This document shows positions 10,800 to 19,362 of a stretch of DNA of 40,387 nucleotides, piece after piece. Numbering within the stretch: position 1 is the stretch's first letter; the number at the start of each line of letters is the position of its first letter. Location: NCBI RefSeq assembly GCF_000583655.1, contig NZ_BAKI01000022.1, positions 1 to 40,387 of the forward strand. The letters are read 5' to 3'. The notes below the pieces were generated by a model. It was not told the origin of the DNA. It ran no database searches and saw nothing but the letters and a program-made list of their open reading frames with translations. The translations under genes were made by a program, and so were the position numbers. The stretch is from Lentilactobacillus farraginis DSM 18382 = JCM 14108. Its GTDB lineage: Bacteria > Bacillota > Bacilli > Lactobacillales > Lactobacillaceae.

Positions 10800-11375
10800 A
10801 TGGCCGGCAAAACCAACCACACAAAAGCTGACATTATTGCTTTAACAATCCGCGAAATCAAGGAAAATGGTGCCGCGTCAATCTCATTAAGAAAGCTGCT
10901 GGCAAAGCTGCATCTGACTACCGGATCCTTTTATAAGCATTTTGATAACAAAGACGATCTTTTTCGAACCGTCACCGCGATACTTTCCGAAAGAATCAGT
11001 CAACTGGCTCGCCAAGCCACTAACGGGAATACTCAAAAGACGCCACTGATCCGATTAGTTGATCTTGGCGAATTTATTATCATGCAGTTCAAACAGCAGC
11101 CCAACTTAATGACTTTTCTATTTTTTAATCATAGTATCCAAAATCTGTATCGAAACGGCGCAATTGATCAATTTCCGTTACTGATCGATACCCGAAAATT
11201 AATCGAAATAATCATTAACACCTACCCAACAAATGATTCGGAAGACACGCTATTTATTAAAGTCTGGGCATTTATCCAGGGTTACGCAATCCTGATTCAA
11301 AGCGGCGTGGTCCAGTACAATCGGAATTTATTGCTTACTACTGCCAAACAAATGATTGGAGATAATCTAAAATGA
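10800..11375 (+). CDS. TetR/AcrR-family transcriptional regulator
   Basis: Repressor of 191 residues. The N-terminal TetR DNA-binding domain spans about residues 9-55, with the recognition helix region TTGSFYKHFDNKDDLF. A C-terminal ligand-binding domain follows, with no specific family match recognised. The start is the ATG at 10800, 4 nt after AAGGAGGTGG. The stop overlaps the start of the next gene (ATGA at 11372-11375), so translation is coupled. It probably represses the oxidoreductase and perhaps the pump upstream, released by a toxic small molecule. Confidence 0.88.
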   Translation: MAGKTNHTKADIIALTIREIKENGAASISLRKLLAKLHLTTGSFYKHFDNKDDLFRTVTAILSERISQLARQATNGNTQKTPLIRLVDLGEFIIMQFKQQPNLMTFLFFNHSIQNLYRNGAIDQFPLLIDTRKLIEIIINTYPTNDSEDTLFIKVWAFIQGYAILIQSGVVQYNRNLLLTTAKQMIGDNLK

Positions 11376-11965
11376 AAAAAATCGTACTTATTTACTGTCA
11401 TCCTTATAATCAAAGTTTCAACCATGCTGTTTTCGTTCAACTTTTACACAATTTAACTCGCCAACACATAACAACCGACGTGATCGATTTATATGCCGAT
11501 CACTTTAATCCTGTCTATGATTTAGAAGAGTTACGCCTATTTCACGATGGTAAAACCCACGATCCATTGGTAACCAAATACCTTAACCTGTTGAAAAGTG
11601 CTGATGGGATTATCTTTGTTACCCCAATCTGGTGGAACGAACTGCCAAGCATGCTGAAGGGCTTTATTGATAAGGTCATGAAAGAAGGCGAGGGACTTTC
11701 ACATACGGTAACCAAAACCGGTATTCGTGGTGAGTTGACTAACCTTAAGCGGGCATACGTCTTCACCACTTCTGCCTCCCCCACCTTCTATCTTCAATTA
11801 TGCTGCGGCAACGCTATTAAGAAAATCTTTATCAAGGTCACGCTAAAACAGTTAGGCATTAAATCCGGCATTTGGTACAATCTTGGTGGCATTTCTAATG
11901 CTCCGGCCGCCAAAAGACAGGCTTATTTGAAGAAATGCGGTGAGATGACCTTTGATTTTAGCTAA
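11372..11965 (+). CDS. NAD(P)H-dependent oxidoreductase, flavodoxin-like fold
   Basis: FMN/FAD-dependent quinone-reductase-like enzyme of 197 residues (NQO1/MdaB/KefF group). The N-terminal strand and phosphate loop are KKIVLIYCHPYNQSFNHAV. The flavin-contacting VTPIWWNELPSMLKGFIDKV (about residues 85-104) and a later TTSASPTFY complete the signature. Members reduce quinones, azo or nitro compounds by two electrons. It overlaps tetR by 4 bp, forming a regulator-enzyme pair that suggests induction by electrophiles or quinones. No terminator is evident before the insertion element. Confidence 0.87.
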   Translation: MKKIVLIYCHPYNQSFNHAVFVQLLHNLTRQHITTDVIDLYADHFNPVYDLEELRLFHDGKTHDPLVTKYLNLLKSADGIIFVTPIWWNELPSMLKGFIDKVMKEGEGLSHTVTKTGIRGELTNLKRAYVFTTSASPTFYLQLCCGNAIKKIFIKVTLKQLGIKSGIWYNLGGISNAPAAKRQAYLKKCGEMTFDFS

Positions 11966-11984
11966 AAATAGCGTTTCATTTTTA

Positions 11985-12013
11985 GTGAACTAGTTTACGA
12001 ATCCGTTTATAAT
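11985..12013 (+). promoter_or_regulatory. Promoter with a near-palindromic operator, orphaned next to the insertion element
   Basis: A consensus TATAAT (12008-12013) lies downstream of GTGAACTAGTTTAC (11985-11998), a palindrome in all but one symmetric pair, centred on CTAG. Its arrangement resembles MarR-type operators. It drives only a 20-codon ORF that stops at the element boundary. Confidence 0.4.
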
Positions 12014-12045
12014 TAGCTTAAACGGGTCTTTTAGAGGTAATTATT

Positions 12046-12108
12046 ATGCGGGAAAAAATTCAATCATCCGAAAATCATTGGGTGATGTTTTCACTATCAT
12101 TTAAATAA
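12046..12108 (+). pseudogene. 20-codon ORF, possible remnant of a regulator gene
   Basis: ATG at 12046 follows TTAGAGGTAA and encodes MREKIQSSENHWVMFSLSFK, then TAA at 12106, directly before the insertion element. It has its own promoter and operator-like palindrome. This looks like the first codons of a gene, perhaps a MarR-type regulator, whose remainder is missing. No continuation is found beyond the element at 13699, where a glycosylase gene starts instead. It could equally be a short leader peptide. I do not recognise the family with confidence. Confidence 0.3.
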
Positions 12109-12109
12109 C

Positions 12110-12240
12110 ATGTGAACTACTCGGCCATGAATGACCGAGCTTCTGGGAACACGAAGTAGTATTTAGGCTGTTACATCGGTATGCCGAACACCTAACTTAC
12201 AGAACCCCGCTCTCTTACCATGCTAGTCCCTAACCAGTAG
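12110..12240 (-). ncRNA. Candidate omega-RNA (TnpB guide RNA) scaffold, copy 1
   Basis: In IS200/IS605 elements the 3' part of tnpB and the right end are transcribed as an omega-RNA whose last nucleotides, from flanking DNA, act as guide. Here the tnpB stop is followed on the minus strand by about 110 nt conserved between copies, then the hairpin and TAGTTCAC. This resembles the hairpin-plus-tail end of known omega-RNAs. The guide would begin at the flank, gttatttaaatgatagtgaa (complement of 12090-12109), subject to the exact boundary. The role is inferred from the family. Confidence 0.5.
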
Positions 12241-13389
12241 CTTTTAAGCCGCGCTTCAGGATATTAACTGCCGCATTAATATCCCGATCATGATGGGTTT
12301 GACACTGATGACACGTCCATTCTCGAATTGCTAAGGGTTTGGCGCCGCCATTGTGTCCACACGATGAGCAGATACGGGAAGTGTTGTTGGCACTGACCAC
12401 TACTAACCGTTTCCCATACCAGTCACACTTATATTCAAGCATGGTCCGGAATTGATACCAACTGGCGTTAGCAATGGCCTTAGCGAGGTGGTGATTGCGC
12501 ATCAGATTTTTGGTTTTCAAATCTTCAATCACAATCACATCGTACTTCCTAACTAAGGCTGTCGTGAGCTTGTGCAGGTAATCCTTGCGCTGGTTGGCAA
12601 TTTTAGTTTGATAACGGGCTTTGGTCATTTTGGCCCGTTGCCAATTTTGGTAATCATTGAGTGCCATTTTGGACAGTTTATGATGATGGTTCCATTGGTG
12701 CATCGCAACGGTAGCCTGGTGCCTGCGTCGACTGAACTTGGCCTGCCACCGTTGGGCTTGCTTTTTCAGCCACTGCGCATTGAACGTCCCATACTTCACC
12801 CCGGTGGAATCAATCGCTAAATCAGAAACGCCCAGGTCTAAACCGACCTGCTGATTGGTCTTCGGTAGGTCATGAACCTCAATTTCCACCTGCAGGGAAA
12901 TATAGTAACGGCCGGTAGATTCGTGGCTAATCGTGTAGCGCTTAATTTTAGCGTTAGCCAAACGACCTGTCTTGCTGGTGCGAATACTGCCGATTTTTGG
13001 CAGTTTTAACCGTCGTTTGGCTTCTACCAAACAGATTGAGCGGCCCGTATAGGCTTGCTTGGCACTGTGCCGGGATTTGAACCGGGGATGGCCACCCCGA
13101 TGTTGGAATAAGTTCTGATAAGCCAGCGCCAGATTATGGTTAACCACCAACAAGCTGGTAGCATCGCTTAACTTTAAAAAGGGGTACTCTTTCTTGAGCG
13201 GTTTCAGCAGATAGTTCATATCGTATTCGCCAACGAACCGACTGGCCGGATTGTTTTCATACCGCTGGTTGGCCATGGCTAACATGTGATTCCAGACAAA
13301 TCGATCATTGCCAAACATTTGCCATAATAAATTGATTTGCGCTCGGTTGGGGTATAAGCGTAGTTTAATCCTTTAACCACCATCGTCAT
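12230..13389 (-). pseudogene. tnpB: TnpB RNA-guided nuclease (IS605 OrfB), copy 1, one frameshift as read
   Basis: Transposon-encoded RNA-guided DNA nuclease. The RuvC motifs are intact: VGLDLGVSD (Asp), VIVIEDL (Glu) and HHDRDINAAVNI (Asp). The zinc ribbon CxxC...CxxC near the C-terminus is also intact. The start codon at 13389 follows GAGGAGG. Within the first ten codons the frame is lost near 13370, where copy 2 reads GTTAAAGGGATTAAA and this copy has one G fewer. Adding it gives 1161 nt, 386 residues, exactly the length of copy 2. Without it, translation could only start at an internal ATG at 13318, losing 24 residues. Upstream is the divergent 20-codon ORF, downstream the glycosylase gene. 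Confidence 0.88.
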
Positions 13390-13719
13390 ACGGGGAACCT
13401 CCTCTCTATTTTTTGTTTGCTGACCTTGCTAAGTAAGATTCTTGATCATAACCGGTCCATTGCCAGTAACGTGCTTTTAATCGCGAATCCCGATAATCCC
13501 GATAAGCGGCCATTTAGTTAATCCATAGAAACTTAGCTTAACTATTATAACATATGGTCATTGTTGATACACATATATATTTTAGGATGTTTCCAACATT
13601 TATTCATTTGATAATTATTAGAATTGCTTTTTTAAATGCAAAAAAGGGCAATTCATCACGTCCTTAAAAGAACGTGTTTCCTTTCCTTATATCAAAAATA
13701 TTACGGGAGATTTTATATT

Positions 13720-14286
13720 GTGAAACAAATCCATCGATGTTCATGGGCAAATACCGAAAATCAATTATTAAAAGACTATCACGATCAGGAATGGGGTCGT
13801 CCCTGCCACGATAGTCAAAAATTATTTGAACTGCTTTCCCTTGAAATTATGCAGGCTGGGTTGAGTTGGCAAACCATCTTAAATAAACGGGCAGCTTTCA
13901 ATCAAGCATTCGACCACTTTGATTATCGACGTGTCCGAAAGCTTATGCCAAAATTGCCGGAGCTGTTAACTAACGCGGCCATTATCCGAAACCGGCGAAA
14001 ATTAATCGCCATAATCAACAATGCGCAAGTCATCTCGCGGCTTGCCGATGAAGCCCAGACATTCGATAATTACATTTGGCGGTTTGTCGATAACGTTCCA
14101 ATCCGGCACCATTATCAAAGTCACGATGAAATTCCTGCCACAATACCGCTGGCTAAAACCATTAGTAAACAAATGAAAAATGATGGTTTTTCCTTTGTCG
14201 GACCAGTAGTTATTTACTCGTTCATGCAGGCAGCCGGGATTGTTAATGACCATGAAACCACTTGTTTTCTGTACAGGCAGTCTTAG
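13720..14286 (+). CDS. tag: DNA-3-methyladenine glycosylase I
   Basis: Base-excision repair enzyme that removes 3-methyladenine from alkylated DNA; 188 residues, normal for Tag. The zinc-binding residues of the family are visible: Cys7 (HRCSWA), His21 (YHDQEWG), and His178 and Cys182 (NDHETTCF). GLSWQTIL follows near residue 47. The start is the GTG at 13720 with GGGAGA 9 nt upstream. In-frame codons further up lie inside the insertion element and are not native. The element boundary is only about 20 bp upstream of the start, so the native promoter has been displaced; expression must come from the element or has been lowered. Confidence 0.9.
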   Translation: MKQIHRCSWANTENQLLKDYHDQEWGRPCHDSQKLFELLSLEIMQAGLSWQTILNKRAAFNQAFDHFDYRRVRKLMPKLPELLTNAAIIRNRRKLIAIINNAQVISRLADEAQTFDNYIWRFVDNVPIRHHYQSHDEIPATIPLAKTISKQMKNDGFSFVGPVVIYSFMQAAGIVNDHETTCFLYRQS

Positions 14287-14310
14287 CTTTATCAGCAAAT
14301 TCACCAATTT

Positions 14311-14357
14311 AAAGGGCAGTCAATCACGTCTCAAATGAGATATGGTCGACTGCCTTT
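14311..14357 (+). terminator. Terminator after tag
   Basis: AAAGGGCAGTC pairs with GACTGCCTTT (14348-14357), one bulged G. It continues into TTTTAATT and could serve both tag and the convergent amidase gene. Confidence 0.7.
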
Positions 14358-14396
14358 TAATTATCCTTACTCACATTATTTAAAATAGAACCAGCT

Positions 14397-16255
14397 TTAT
14401 TGATCTACGACATCTACATCAGTTGCCTTTACAAATCCAATCCGGTGATTAAATTGAACTTGCACATACTTTGTATTTTCTTTAATGACATTCTTGGCCG
14501 TATTGGAATTGAAATGGGAGTTAAAGTAATCTGCCGTCATTTCACCGCCGAACACATATTTTTGACCAGCCGGCATTTCATATAACGGAGTTGCTTTAGT
14601 ACCCGTAACCTTGTTTTTCTTTAGAATCGAATTGTCCGGATAGGCGCTGCCATATACCGGAATGGCCTTGTCATTCTTGGGAGTTACCAGTTTACCTGCT
14701 GCGGCCGTTGTATTGGCATTATCCGGATTATAGAACCATGCGGCCTGACCACCGTAATCAATTTCCGTCCAATCACCGGATTGGCCAACCTTATAGAATT
14801 GCTGACCAGTAACAGCTTTGTCCGCCCAATCATCTTTCTCGGTTGTCCCAACGGTACTATTTGAAAAATCTTTATCGGCAATCAACTCACTGTCAAAGCT
14901 TGGCTGCTTGTACAGGTATACAAAGTTGGACCCTTTCAATGGCAAAGAAACCCCATCATCGGTTACCGTTTGCCTGAATCAGTCGTAAGATTATGAGCCG
15001 GATCAGGGGTAATGGTTACAACATTCCCATCTCCCTGACTATCTTTAAAATTAACACCTAACAGTTCAAAATAGTGCTGCCAGTTCCAATAAGTTCCCGG
15101 ATCCCAATGCATTGTTTTCTGATTAGCAGGTGTTAAACCGGGGACGTTATCATGACCAATGATATGCTGGCGATCCAATGGAATGTGATACTTGGCAGCC
15201 AAATATTTTACCAGCGCCGCCGAAGAACGGTACATGGCTTCCGTAAACCAATAACCGCCAACCGCCGCATACCCTTCATGCTCGATGCCAATCGAATGTG
15301 AATTAATATACCAATTACCGGCATGCCAAGCAACGTTTTGGGGTTTTACCATTTCGGCAATTGTTCCCTGTTCGGAACTAATCACATAGTTGGCCGACGT
15401 ATAACTCGGTGTTGACGCAAATAAATTAGTCGCTTCGTCAAAGGTCGTTTCGGTATTATGGATGACAATATAATTGATTTTCAACCCGTCATTTGGTCGA
15501 TCTGCCAAATCGTAATTACCATAGTCACCTTGACTATCAAATTCTTTGTATAAAGCCGGCACCCATTCAATCGGTAAACCTTCCGGGCCATCGGTGGTAG
15601 TCGGCATTGACACCAGCTTTAAGCTTTCAGACTGACTCTTTACCGGTGCTACCGATTGGGCCGCAATTGTAACGCCATTTTTCGTAACCCCGGTCTTAAT
15701 TGTGCGATAAACGTTGTCGGCAAAAAATGCCGCAGCTTCTTCAGTGGTATCCTGACTGTATTTTTCAACCGCGCCATACCAAAGATTTAAATCACTGCTT
15801 AATACATAGCCAAGTTTCTTTTGATAATCAGCCAGCAATGCTGCTCCGCCGGCAATATTAGCAGCATCATTGGTTTTTAGTTTGGTTACCGATATTCCGG
15901 TAAGTGCAGCCGCCTTGTTTAAGGTATGCAATACCGCTGTGTTCGGTATCGATTGCGTCGTTTTACCAGCGTTGGAGACGTCCCCGCTGGCTGCGTCCGT
16001 CAAGTGCATAACCCCATATCCGCCGGCAACACTTGGTTTGCCGTTATGGTTCTCAAAGCGGGTCTCATTATAGGAAACTGCCATTAAAACTTTAACCGGA
16101 ACTTGATATTTCTCAGCCGCTTTTTGGAAATCCCGCTGAAGAGATGATTGACTATCTGCTCGAGCAGTCGTCATCACCCCAACCATTAAAATTATCCCTA
16201 ATAACATGCCGCCAAAAACTAAATACCATTTTTTTAAAACGCTGTCTTCTGTCAA
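14397..16255 (-). pseudogene. Secreted N-acetylmuramoyl-L-alanine amidase with lysozyme-like and SH3-like regions, one frameshift as read
   Basis: Peptidoglycan hydrolase. An N-terminal signal/anchor (about residues 8-33, ending TTARADS) precedes a lysozyme-like segment (VPVKVLMAVSYNETRF...GGYGVMHL). An Amidase_2 domain follows with zinc ligands in YIVIHNTET and HIIGHDNVPG, plus WHAGNW. The C-terminal about 180 residues resemble SH3-type wall-binding repeats (NFVYLYKQPSFDS). The frame is lost near 14973; one extra base gives ...DSGQTVTDDGVSLPLKGSN. The restored gene is 1860 nt, 619 residues. The start chosen is the TTG at 16255 after GGGGCG. It is divergent from an S-layer-like protein gene, so this is a cell-surface locus. 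Confidence 0.83.
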
Positions 16256-16328
16256 AAAAACGCCCCGCTTTCTGAATAGATATCCGTTAAACAACTCCAG
16301 ATTGTTTAAAACTAGGATACACCGATTT

Positions 16329-16357
16329 CATTCAAAAATACATTCAAAATTAGAATG
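16329..16357. promoter_or_regulatory. Direct plus inverted repeats between divergent surface-protein genes
   Basis: CATTCAAAA occurs at 16329-16337 and 16341-16349, one helical turn (12 bp) apart, and is followed by the inverted GAATG (16353-16357). This is consistent with a dimeric regulator site serving the amidase gene. The plus-strand gene has TATACT at 16480-16485 without a good -35. Confidence 0.35.
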
Positions 16358-16521
16358 TTTTTAATTTTTCGGGGATAAAGTGGTTTTACAGGCATCCTAA
16401 ATGTTATGTAAGCTGACGTAGATTAGCCCCTAAAATTAAATTCTTTTAATTTAAAATAGCTTTCGATTCAAATTCAGTGTATACTTTTGGCATAATTATC
16501 ATTTGGATTGGAGGAGATCTT

Positions 16522-17247
16522 TTGAAAAAACATTTAACCTGTATGCAAGTAATCCTAACTACCATTGTATTTCTATTGGTAACTGGTTATGGATTTTCTA
16601 CCACTGCAGCCGCGTCATCAACAGTGATCTCAAACGAGCCGTTACAAACGGCTACCAACACCCGTAACTACCTGCCAACCGGAACACAGCCACTTTATAA
16701 CAAAATTCCCGGACAGCAAGGTGCTAAAATCAGTGTTAAAGCAGCCAACCTAAAAGCACAGGCCACAGCGACTGATCAGGGACAAACCTATTTTCGTGGT
16801 TATCGGGTTGCCCAGACTAGCGACGGTAAATTTTATATGAAAGTTGTTTCATTCGATAAAACCTATCGCGGCTGGATCTACATTGGTACAACCAATCCAA
16901 CAACCGATTCAAGCCACGTAACCGAGGGGGTAAATCCGGTCCAAACTTTTAAAACTCAAGCTCCCTCAGCGGTTATTACAGATACTACCTTCTACTTCAC
17001 AACACCGAAGGCCTCAACGTTAACTTATACAGCACCTGATTGGACACAATATAAAGTTGGTCGCAATCTAAACGCAACTACTGCTTATGTAAATGATGCT
17101 TTGAAAGTCACGCAAATGGGAACCAAGCAGAACAACCGTGACGGTAACGCAACCTATTATTACGTAACGGACACTGCCCACCCTCAAGTTAACGGTTGGG
17201 TGAAAGCATCCGCAGTAACAACTGTTAAACCAAATTTTAATTACTGA
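16522..17247 (+). CDS. Secreted S-layer-like cell-surface protein
   Basis: Exported protein of 241 residues. The TTG at 16522 follows GGAGGAGAT. A signal peptide with a long hydrophobic core (about residues 8-28) ends near TTAAASS. The segment NYLPTGTQPLYNK...GAKISVKAANL...TYFRGYRV...FYMKVVSFDKTYRGWIYIG (about residues 55-135) matches the wall-associated repeat of S-layer proteins in the brevis/buchneri group of lactobacilli. A second, more divergent repeat ends in NGWVKASAV. It probably binds the wall non-covalently. An in-frame ATG at 16477 lacks a ribosome site. It is divergent from the amidase. Confidence 0.75.
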   Translation: MKKHLTCMQVILTTIVFLLVTGYGFSTTAAASSTVISNEPLQTATNTRNYLPTGTQPLYNKIPGQQGAKISVKAANLKAQATATDQGQTYFRGYRVAQTSDGKFYMKVVSFDKTYRGWIYIGTTNPTTDSSHVTEGVNPVQTFKTQAPSAVITDTTFYFTTPKASTLTYTAPDWTQYKVGRNLNATTAYVNDALKVTQMGTKQNNRDGNATYYYVTDTAHPQVNGWVKASAVTTVKPNFNY

Positions 17248-17355
17248 AACAATTCGTAAGCGTTAAGAGTGGGACGAAAGTCGGTTGGCTTCCCGAGCAT
17301 AAAAGGTTGCCTTTTGGTGCGCGTTTTTGCCCGATAATCATTGTGATTACACACA

Positions 17356-17391
17356 CGGGACTGGGACAAAATTACGCTTGTCCCAGTCCCG
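17356..17391. repeat. Perfect 14-bp stem-loop, intergenic
   Basis: CGGGACTGGGACAA (17356-17369) pairs perfectly with TTGTCCCAGTCCCG (17378-17391). GTGGGACAAA-type hairpins recur between genes of lactobacilli and often act as terminators. A partial relative (GAGTGGGACGAAAGTCG) lies about 85 bp upstream. The 17248-17550 gap contains no credible gene. Confidence 0.6.
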
Positions 17392-17550
17392 CTAATTTAC
17401 AAGGTCAAAATCCCGAGTTTTCAAAAATCGGAAACCAGCAACTTGGTTTGCATTTAAAAATCAAGGAGAAACAATTAACGCCACCTTCAATTATTGGTAC
17501 CATCGTGTTACGATTTTAGAAACAATCTTACTAATTTGGAGGAGAGTTAA

Positions 17551-18131
17551 ATGAAACCAATCCGAAACCAAGCGATTTTTCTCAGCTTTTTAGCGATTAG
17601 TGTTTTAGTTACCGGCGGCCATTTCTATTTGGATACGGCTAGCGCAAAGGCTGACTTCCACATCAGTCATCAATTTGATGTGCCGCAGGTTAGTTCATAT
17701 TCCTATAAAGAAACCAGCCACACAACTTACCAAGCAAACCTAGACAAGTTACCCATTATGTTCAGGGACCAAAAACAATTTCCGCCCACAACCTCGTAAT
17801 CCAACCCGATTTTAGTGTTGGCAATCCAGCTGCACAAAACGCTATTAAGGCCGGCACTACAATTCAATTGAAAACCAGTAAAGCTGTGTTAGCGACATAC
17901 ACTTTTAAAGTGAAATCCGGGCATCGAGCCGCTATATTCTTCTATCCACGGATGATGAAAACAACCGGTACGCTAATCAACAAGTCTGAGGGTTACGATT
18001 ACACAATCAAAAAGAAAGTTGTTGCCCGTGGTCCGGTTTTGCTTAGCACCGGCGAAGCTGACGGCACGTACAAGCTGGTTTATGTGAACTACTCGGCCAT
18101 GAATGGCCGAGCTTCTGGGAACACGAAGTAG
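17551..18131 (+). pseudogene. Secreted hypothetical protein, frameshifted as read and interrupted by insertion element copy 2
   Basis: Unrecognised exported protein. ATG at 17551 follows TTTGGAGGAGAG. Residues 8-25 form a signal-peptide core (FLSFLAISVLVTGG), then a polar, Lys/Thr/Ser-rich chain. The frame shifts once near 17757-17765; one added base leads into TISAHNLVIQPDFSVGNPAAQN and a beta-rich tail to EADGTYKLVYV. Native coding ends at about 18081. The final codons (VNYSAMNGRASGNTK) belong to the insertion element. If the element is removed in silico, the reading frame runs about ten codons into the flank and stops, so only a short native tail was lost. A surface role is suggested by the neighbouring S-layer-like and amidase genes. 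Confidence 0.6.
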
Positions 18132-18212
18132 TATTTAGGCTGTTACATCGGTATGCCGAACACCTAACTTACAGAACCCCGCTCTTTTACCATGCTAGTC
18201 CCTAACCAGTAG
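18082..18212 (-). ncRNA. Candidate omega-RNA scaffold, copy 2
   Basis: Equivalent to the copy 1 region and strongly conserved with it, with the 9-bp hairpin restored to perfect pairing here. The flank-derived guide would be aaaccagcttgtacgtgccg (complement of 18062-18081), which is part of the interrupted secreted-protein gene. The role is inferred from the family; the exact 3' boundary may differ by a few bases. Confidence 0.5.
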
Positions 18213-19362
18213 CTTTTAAGCCGCGCTTCGGGATATTAACTGCCACATTAATATCCCGATCATGATGGGTTTGACACTGATGACACGTCCATTCTCGAAT
18301 TGCTAAGGGTTTGGCGCCACCATTGTGCCCGCAAGCTGAGCAGATTCGGGAAGTGTTGTTGGCACTGACCACCACTAATTGTTTCCCGTACCAGTCACAC
18401 TTATATTCAAGCATGGTCCGGAATTGACACCAACTGGCGTTAGCAATGGCCTTAGCGAGGTGGTGATTGCGCATCAGATTTTTGGTTTTCAAATCTTCAA
18501 TCACAATCACATCGTACTTCCGAACTAAGGCCGTCGTGAGCTTGTGCAGGTAATCCTTGCGTTGGTTGGCGATTTTAGCCTGATACCGAGCTTTAGTCAT
18601 TTTCGCCCGTTGCCAATTTTGATAATCATTAAGTTCCATCTTAAGCAATTTATGATGGTGATTCCATTGGCGCATCGCAACGGTAGCCTGGTGCTTGCGT
18701 AGGCCGAACTTGGCCTGCCATCGCTGGGCTTGCTTTTTCAGCCACTGCGCATTGAACGTCCCATACTTCACCCCGGTGGAATCAATCGCTAAATCAGCCA
18801 CGCCCAAGTCTAAACCGACCTGCTGATTGGTTTTCGGCAGGTCGTGAACTTCAGTTTCGACCTGTAGGGAAATATAGTAACGCCCGGTGGCATCATGGCT
18901 AATCGTGTAGCGCTTAATTTTACCGTTGGCCAAACGGCTCGTCTTACTGGTCCGAATACTGCCGATTTTCGGTAATTTCAACCGCCGCCTGGCTTCCACG
19001 AAACAGGTTGAACGGCCCGTATAGGCTTGCTTGGCACTGTGCCGGGATTTGAACCGGGGATGGCCACCCCGATGTTGGAATAAGTTCTGAAAAGACGTCG
19101 CGAGGTTATGGTCAACCACCAAAAAGCTGGTGGCGTCACTTAACTTTAAAAAGGGGTACTCTTTCTTGAGCGGTTTTAGCAGATAGTTCATGTCATATTC
19201 GCCAATGAACCGACTGGCCGGATTATTTTCATAACGCTGGTTAGCCATCGCTAACATGTGATTCCAGACAAACCGATCATTGCCAAACATTTGCCACAAT
19301 AAATTGATTTGCGGTTGGTTGGGGTATAAGCGTAGTTTAATCCCTTTAACTACTGTCGTCAT
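18202..19362 (-). CDS. tnpB: TnpB RNA-guided nuclease (IS605 OrfB), copy 2, intact
   Basis: Intact 386-residue TnpB. The N-terminal OrfB_IS605-type helix-turn-helix region (residues 1-110) precedes the RuvC domain: Asp185 in VGLDLGVAD, Glu289 in VIVIEDL, and Asp370 in DRDIN. The zinc ribbon is Cys341/Cys344 and Cys360/Cys363. All catalytic and zinc positions are present, so the protein should be able to cleave DNA with an omega-RNA. The start is the ATG at 19362. GAGGAGG is present but about 4 nt further from the start than in copy 1 because of a small insertion. No tnpA lies nearby. Confidence 0.92.
   Translation of the reverse strand: MTTVVKGIKLRLYPNQPQINLLWQMFGNDRFVWNHMLAMANQRYENNPASRFIGEYDMNYLLKPLKKEYPFLKLSDATSFLVVDHNLATSFQNLFQHRGGHPRFKSRHSAKQAYTGRSTCFVEARRRLKLPKIGSIRTSKTSRLANGKIKRYTISHDATGRYYISLQVETEVHDLPKTNQQVGLDLGVADLAIDSTGVKYGTFNAQWLKKQAQRWQAKFGLRKHQATVAMRQWNHHHKLLKMELNDYQNWQRAKMTKARYQAKIANQRKDYLHKLTTALVRKYDVIVIEDLKTKNLMRNHHLAKAIANASWCQFRTMLEYKCDWYGKQLVVVSANNTSRICSACGHNGGAKPLAIREWTCHQCQTHHDRDINVAVNIPKRGLKATG

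Larger units (their letters stand above)
12110..13698 (-). mobile_element. IS200/IS605-group tnpB-only insertion element, copy 1
   Basis: The limits come from comparison with the second copy at 18082. Both share sequence from ATGTGAACTAC at the low-coordinate end to TTATATCAAAAA at the high end. Beyond these points the flanks differ. The end after tnpB has a hairpin (CTCGGCCAT/ATGACCGAG, 12119-12138, one mismatch). The end before tnpB has another (CACGTCCTT/AAGAACGTG, 13657-13676). Subterminal hairpins, no terminal inverted repeats and no clear target duplication fit the IS200/IS605 group. No tnpA is present, so movement would need a transposase supplied in trans. The stretch 13390-13698 holds no gene. 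Confidence 0.8.

Noticed and set aside
12572..12820. ORFs antisense to tnpB, and similar ORFs antisense to araA, the porter, ABC-F and GDPD genes
   Set aside because: They lie wholly inside well-supported genes on the other strand, lack ribosome sites and show no recognisable domain.
13636..13719. Longer version of the tag gene starting inside insertion element copy 1
   Set aside because: The extra 28 codons are element DNA; the same sequence precedes unrelated DNA in copy 2. The GTG at 13720 has a ribosome site and yields the normal Tag length.
17307..17519. 70-codon ORF between the S-layer-like gene and the interrupted secreted-protein gene
   Set aside because: It runs through the 14-bp stem-loop at 17356-17391, has no ribosome site and low-complexity content; the region is intergenic.
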